Source of the DNA: Citromicrobium sp. UBA3494
Lineage (GTDB): Bacteria; Pseudomonadota; Alphaproteobacteria; Sphingomonadales; Sphingomonadaceae
Length of the DNA: 64,000 nt
Reading direction: 5' to 3'
Assembly: GCA_002377695.1 (NCBI GenBank)
Contig: DFQH01000008.1
Location: 203,460 to 267,459, forward strand
Shown one piece after another: positions 62,646 through 64,000 of the stretch (its first letter is position 1; every line of letters starts with the position of its first letter). The notes under the pieces were generated by a model. It searched no databases. It was not told the DNA's origin and saw only the letters and a list, made by a program, of their open reading frames with translations. The position numbers and the translations under genes are program-made.

Positions 62646-62902
62646 AGTGCTCTCACCATCCAAACGATTGTCGCTGCAACTCCTGCAACCACCATGAGAA
62701 GTCCAAACGCGGAGAATACCCGCAACAGCAAAACTGCGAGGCCAAAGCCTTTTGGATGATCGTGTGCCTTCAGCACGAGACCAAGTCCGTTGGTAAGGAC
62801 GCCGGATCGCCGCCACCGATCAGCGAGTTTCCAACACCCGACAACGAACGTGCAAGCGCAAGCCGTCCAAAACAAACAGAATGCCGCCCAGAGCCACTCC
62901 AT
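62642..62902 (-). CDS. Small membrane protein with two helices (C)
   Basis: This 86-residue protein has an N-terminal hydrophobic segment rich in Trp and Cys (WLWAAFCLFWTACACTFVVG) and a C-terminal one (LRVFSAFGLLMVVAGVAATIVW). A polar loop with LKAHDHPKGFG separates them. Its GC content looks lower than that of pccB. ATG 62902 overlaps the pccB stop by one base, which suggests coupled translation. The gene ends within the mce-start remnant. Function unknown. Confidence 0.55.
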   Translation of the reverse strand: MEWLWAAFCLFWTACACTFVVGCWKLADRWRRSGVLTNGLGLVLKAHDHPKGFGLAVLLLRVFSAFGLLMVVAGVAATIVWMVRAL

Positions 62903-64000
62903 CACAACGGAATATTATCATGCTTCTTCCACGGGTTGCTCAACTCCTTCCCCCGCAGCTTCCGCAGGCCCAGCGCAATCCGCCGCCGGGTCGAGCGCGG
63001 GTAGATGACCTCGTCGATATAGCCGCGTGAGGCGGCGACGAAGGGGTTGGCGAAGCGGTCTTCGTATTCCTTGGTCTTCTCGGCGATCTTTTCGGGATCG
63101 TCGCGGTCCTGGCGGAAGATGATCTCCACTGCGCCCTTGGCGCCCATCACCGCGATCTCGGCGGTCGGCCAGGCATAGTTGAGGTCGCCGCGCAGGTGTT
63201 TGCTCGCCATCACGTCATACGCGCCGCCATAGGCCTTGCGGGTGATGACGGTGATCTTGGGCACGGTCGCCTCGGCATAGGCGAACAGCAGCTTTGCGCC
63301 GTGCTTGATGATGCCGCCAAGTTCCTGCGAAGTGCCGGGAAGGAAGCCGGGCACGTCGACGAAGGTCACGATCGGAATGTCGAAAGCATCGCAGAAGCGC
63401 ACGAAGCGCGCGGCTTTCTTCGACGAATTGATGTCGAGCACGCCCGCCAGCACCAGCGGCTGGTTGGCGACCACGCCCACGGTGCGGCCTTCCACACGGC
63501 CGAAGCCGCAGATGATGTTGCCCGCATGCTTGGGCTGGATCTCGAAGAAATCGCCGTCATCCAGCACCTTCGAAATGACCTCGTGCATGTCGTAGGGCTG
63601 GTTGGCATTGTCGGGGATCAGCGTGTCTAGGCTTTCCTCCACCCGGTCCCACGGATCATTGCTCGGCATGTCGGGCACCGGCTCGCGGTTCGACAGCGGG
63701 AGGAAATCGAAGAAGCGACGCGTCGCCATCAGCGTTTCGATATCGTTCTCGAACGCGTCGTCGGCCACGCTGGTCTTGGTGGTGTGGGTGATCGCGCCGC
63801 CCAGCTCTTCCTGCGTGACGACTTCGTTGGTGACGGTCTTCACCACGTCGGGCCCGGTCACGAACATGTAGGAGCTGTCCTTCACCATGAAGATGAAGTC
63901 GGTCATCGCGGGGCTATAGACCGCGCCGCCCGCGCACGGCCCCATGATGACGCTGATCTGCGGGATGACGCCCGATGCGAGTACGTTGCGCTGGAACACC
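62902..64000 (-). CDS. pccB: Propionyl-CoA carboxylase, beta subunit (5' end outside window)
   Basis: About 366 C-terminal residues of the carboxyltransferase subunit are visible; the N-terminal third lies beyond base 64000. The acyl-CoA and biotin-binding glycine segments [17 protein letters not shown] and [24 protein letters not shown] are present, as is [18 protein letters not shown]. These are typical of PccB-type enzymes. It forms the carboxylase with the PccA encoded at 51731-53767 and begins a minus-strand run with the epimerase and mutase genes. Confidence 0.93.
   Translation of the reverse strand, partial: VFQRNVLASGVIPQISVIMGPCAGGAVYSPAMTDFIFMVKDSSYMFVTGPDVVKTVTNEVVTQEELGGAITHTTKTSVADDAFENDIETLMATRRFFDFLPLSNREPVPDMPSNDPWDRVEESLDTLIPDNANQPYDMHEVISKVLDDGDFFEIQPKHAGNIICGFGRVEGRTVGVVANQPLVLAGVLDINSSKKAARFVRFCDAFDIPIVTFVDVPGFLPGTSQELGGIIKHGAKLLFAYAEATVPKITVITRKAYGGAYDVMASKHLRGDLNYAWPTAEIAVMGAKGAVEIIFRQDRDDPEKIAEKTKEYEDRFANPFVAASRGYIDEVIYPRSTRRRIALGLRKLRGKELSNPWKKHDNIPL

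Overview
The window is high-GC, gene-dense chromosomal DNA from an alphaproteobacterium, most likely of the Sphingomonadales (Erythrobacteraceae-like). The inference rests on protein content: a DUF1476 zeta-type F1-ATPase inhibitor, a ketocarotenoid pair (crtW-crtZ), a sphingomonad-style DnaE, a LexA box of the alphaproteobacterial GTTC-N7-GTTC form, possible CtrA-like sites, and many palindromic intergenic repeats. No prophage, insertion sequence, CRISPR array or conjugative element was seen. No stretch longer than 300 bases lacks a gene. The longest gap (56765-57058) is filled by two palindromic repeats.

Layout. 1-6 kb: a truncated lytic transglycosylase, moaB, a Na+/Ca2+ exchanger with an odd start, an apparently SOS-controlled radical SAM protein, a DUF1993 protein and a secreted YbjN-like protein. 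6-14 kb, minus strand: acyl-CoA ligase, dnaE, small proteins, and a LolD/LolC-E lipoprotein-release pair. 14-17 kb, plus strand: purF, an SDR and a PilZ protein. 17-25 kb: a beta-lactamase-fold hydrolase, a cyclopropane synthase-like methyltransferase, photolyase, a PAP2 phosphatase, and a 2-oxoacid:ferredoxin oxidoreductase (korAB). 25-30.5 kb: an HSL-type esterase, rppH, a TPR protein, an RsmB-like methyltransferase and guaB.

30.5-36 kb holds the most distinctive locus, an enlarged phage-shock (Psp) operon. pspF is divergent from a near-perfect sigma-54 promoter. The promoter drives a 50-residue membrane peptide, pspA (with an unusual N-terminal extension), pspB, pspC, five small proteins built like PspB (one N-terminal membrane segment followed by a coiled coil) and a 58-residue membrane protein. 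Most genes overlap by 1-4 bases. sufE and a DUF454 protein follow.

36-51 kb: a TonB-like protein, crtZ, crtW, a thioesterase, a quinone oxidoreductase, the zeta subunit, BolA and monothiol glutaredoxin, two Nudix enzymes, tRNA-Arg(ACG), two Flp pilins, an M48 protease, accA, xerD, a large unknown exported protein, and aroK-aroB.

51-64 kb is almost all minus strand. It carries a complete propionyl-CoA to succinyl-CoA route (pccA, pccB, methylmalonyl-CoA epimerase and mutase) together with bioB, which makes the biotin that PccA needs, and metY. The 56.7-62.6 kb part is dotted with palindromic repeats, most of which end in CGTCA...TGACG, and with three small membrane-protein genes that look lower in GC than their neighbours.
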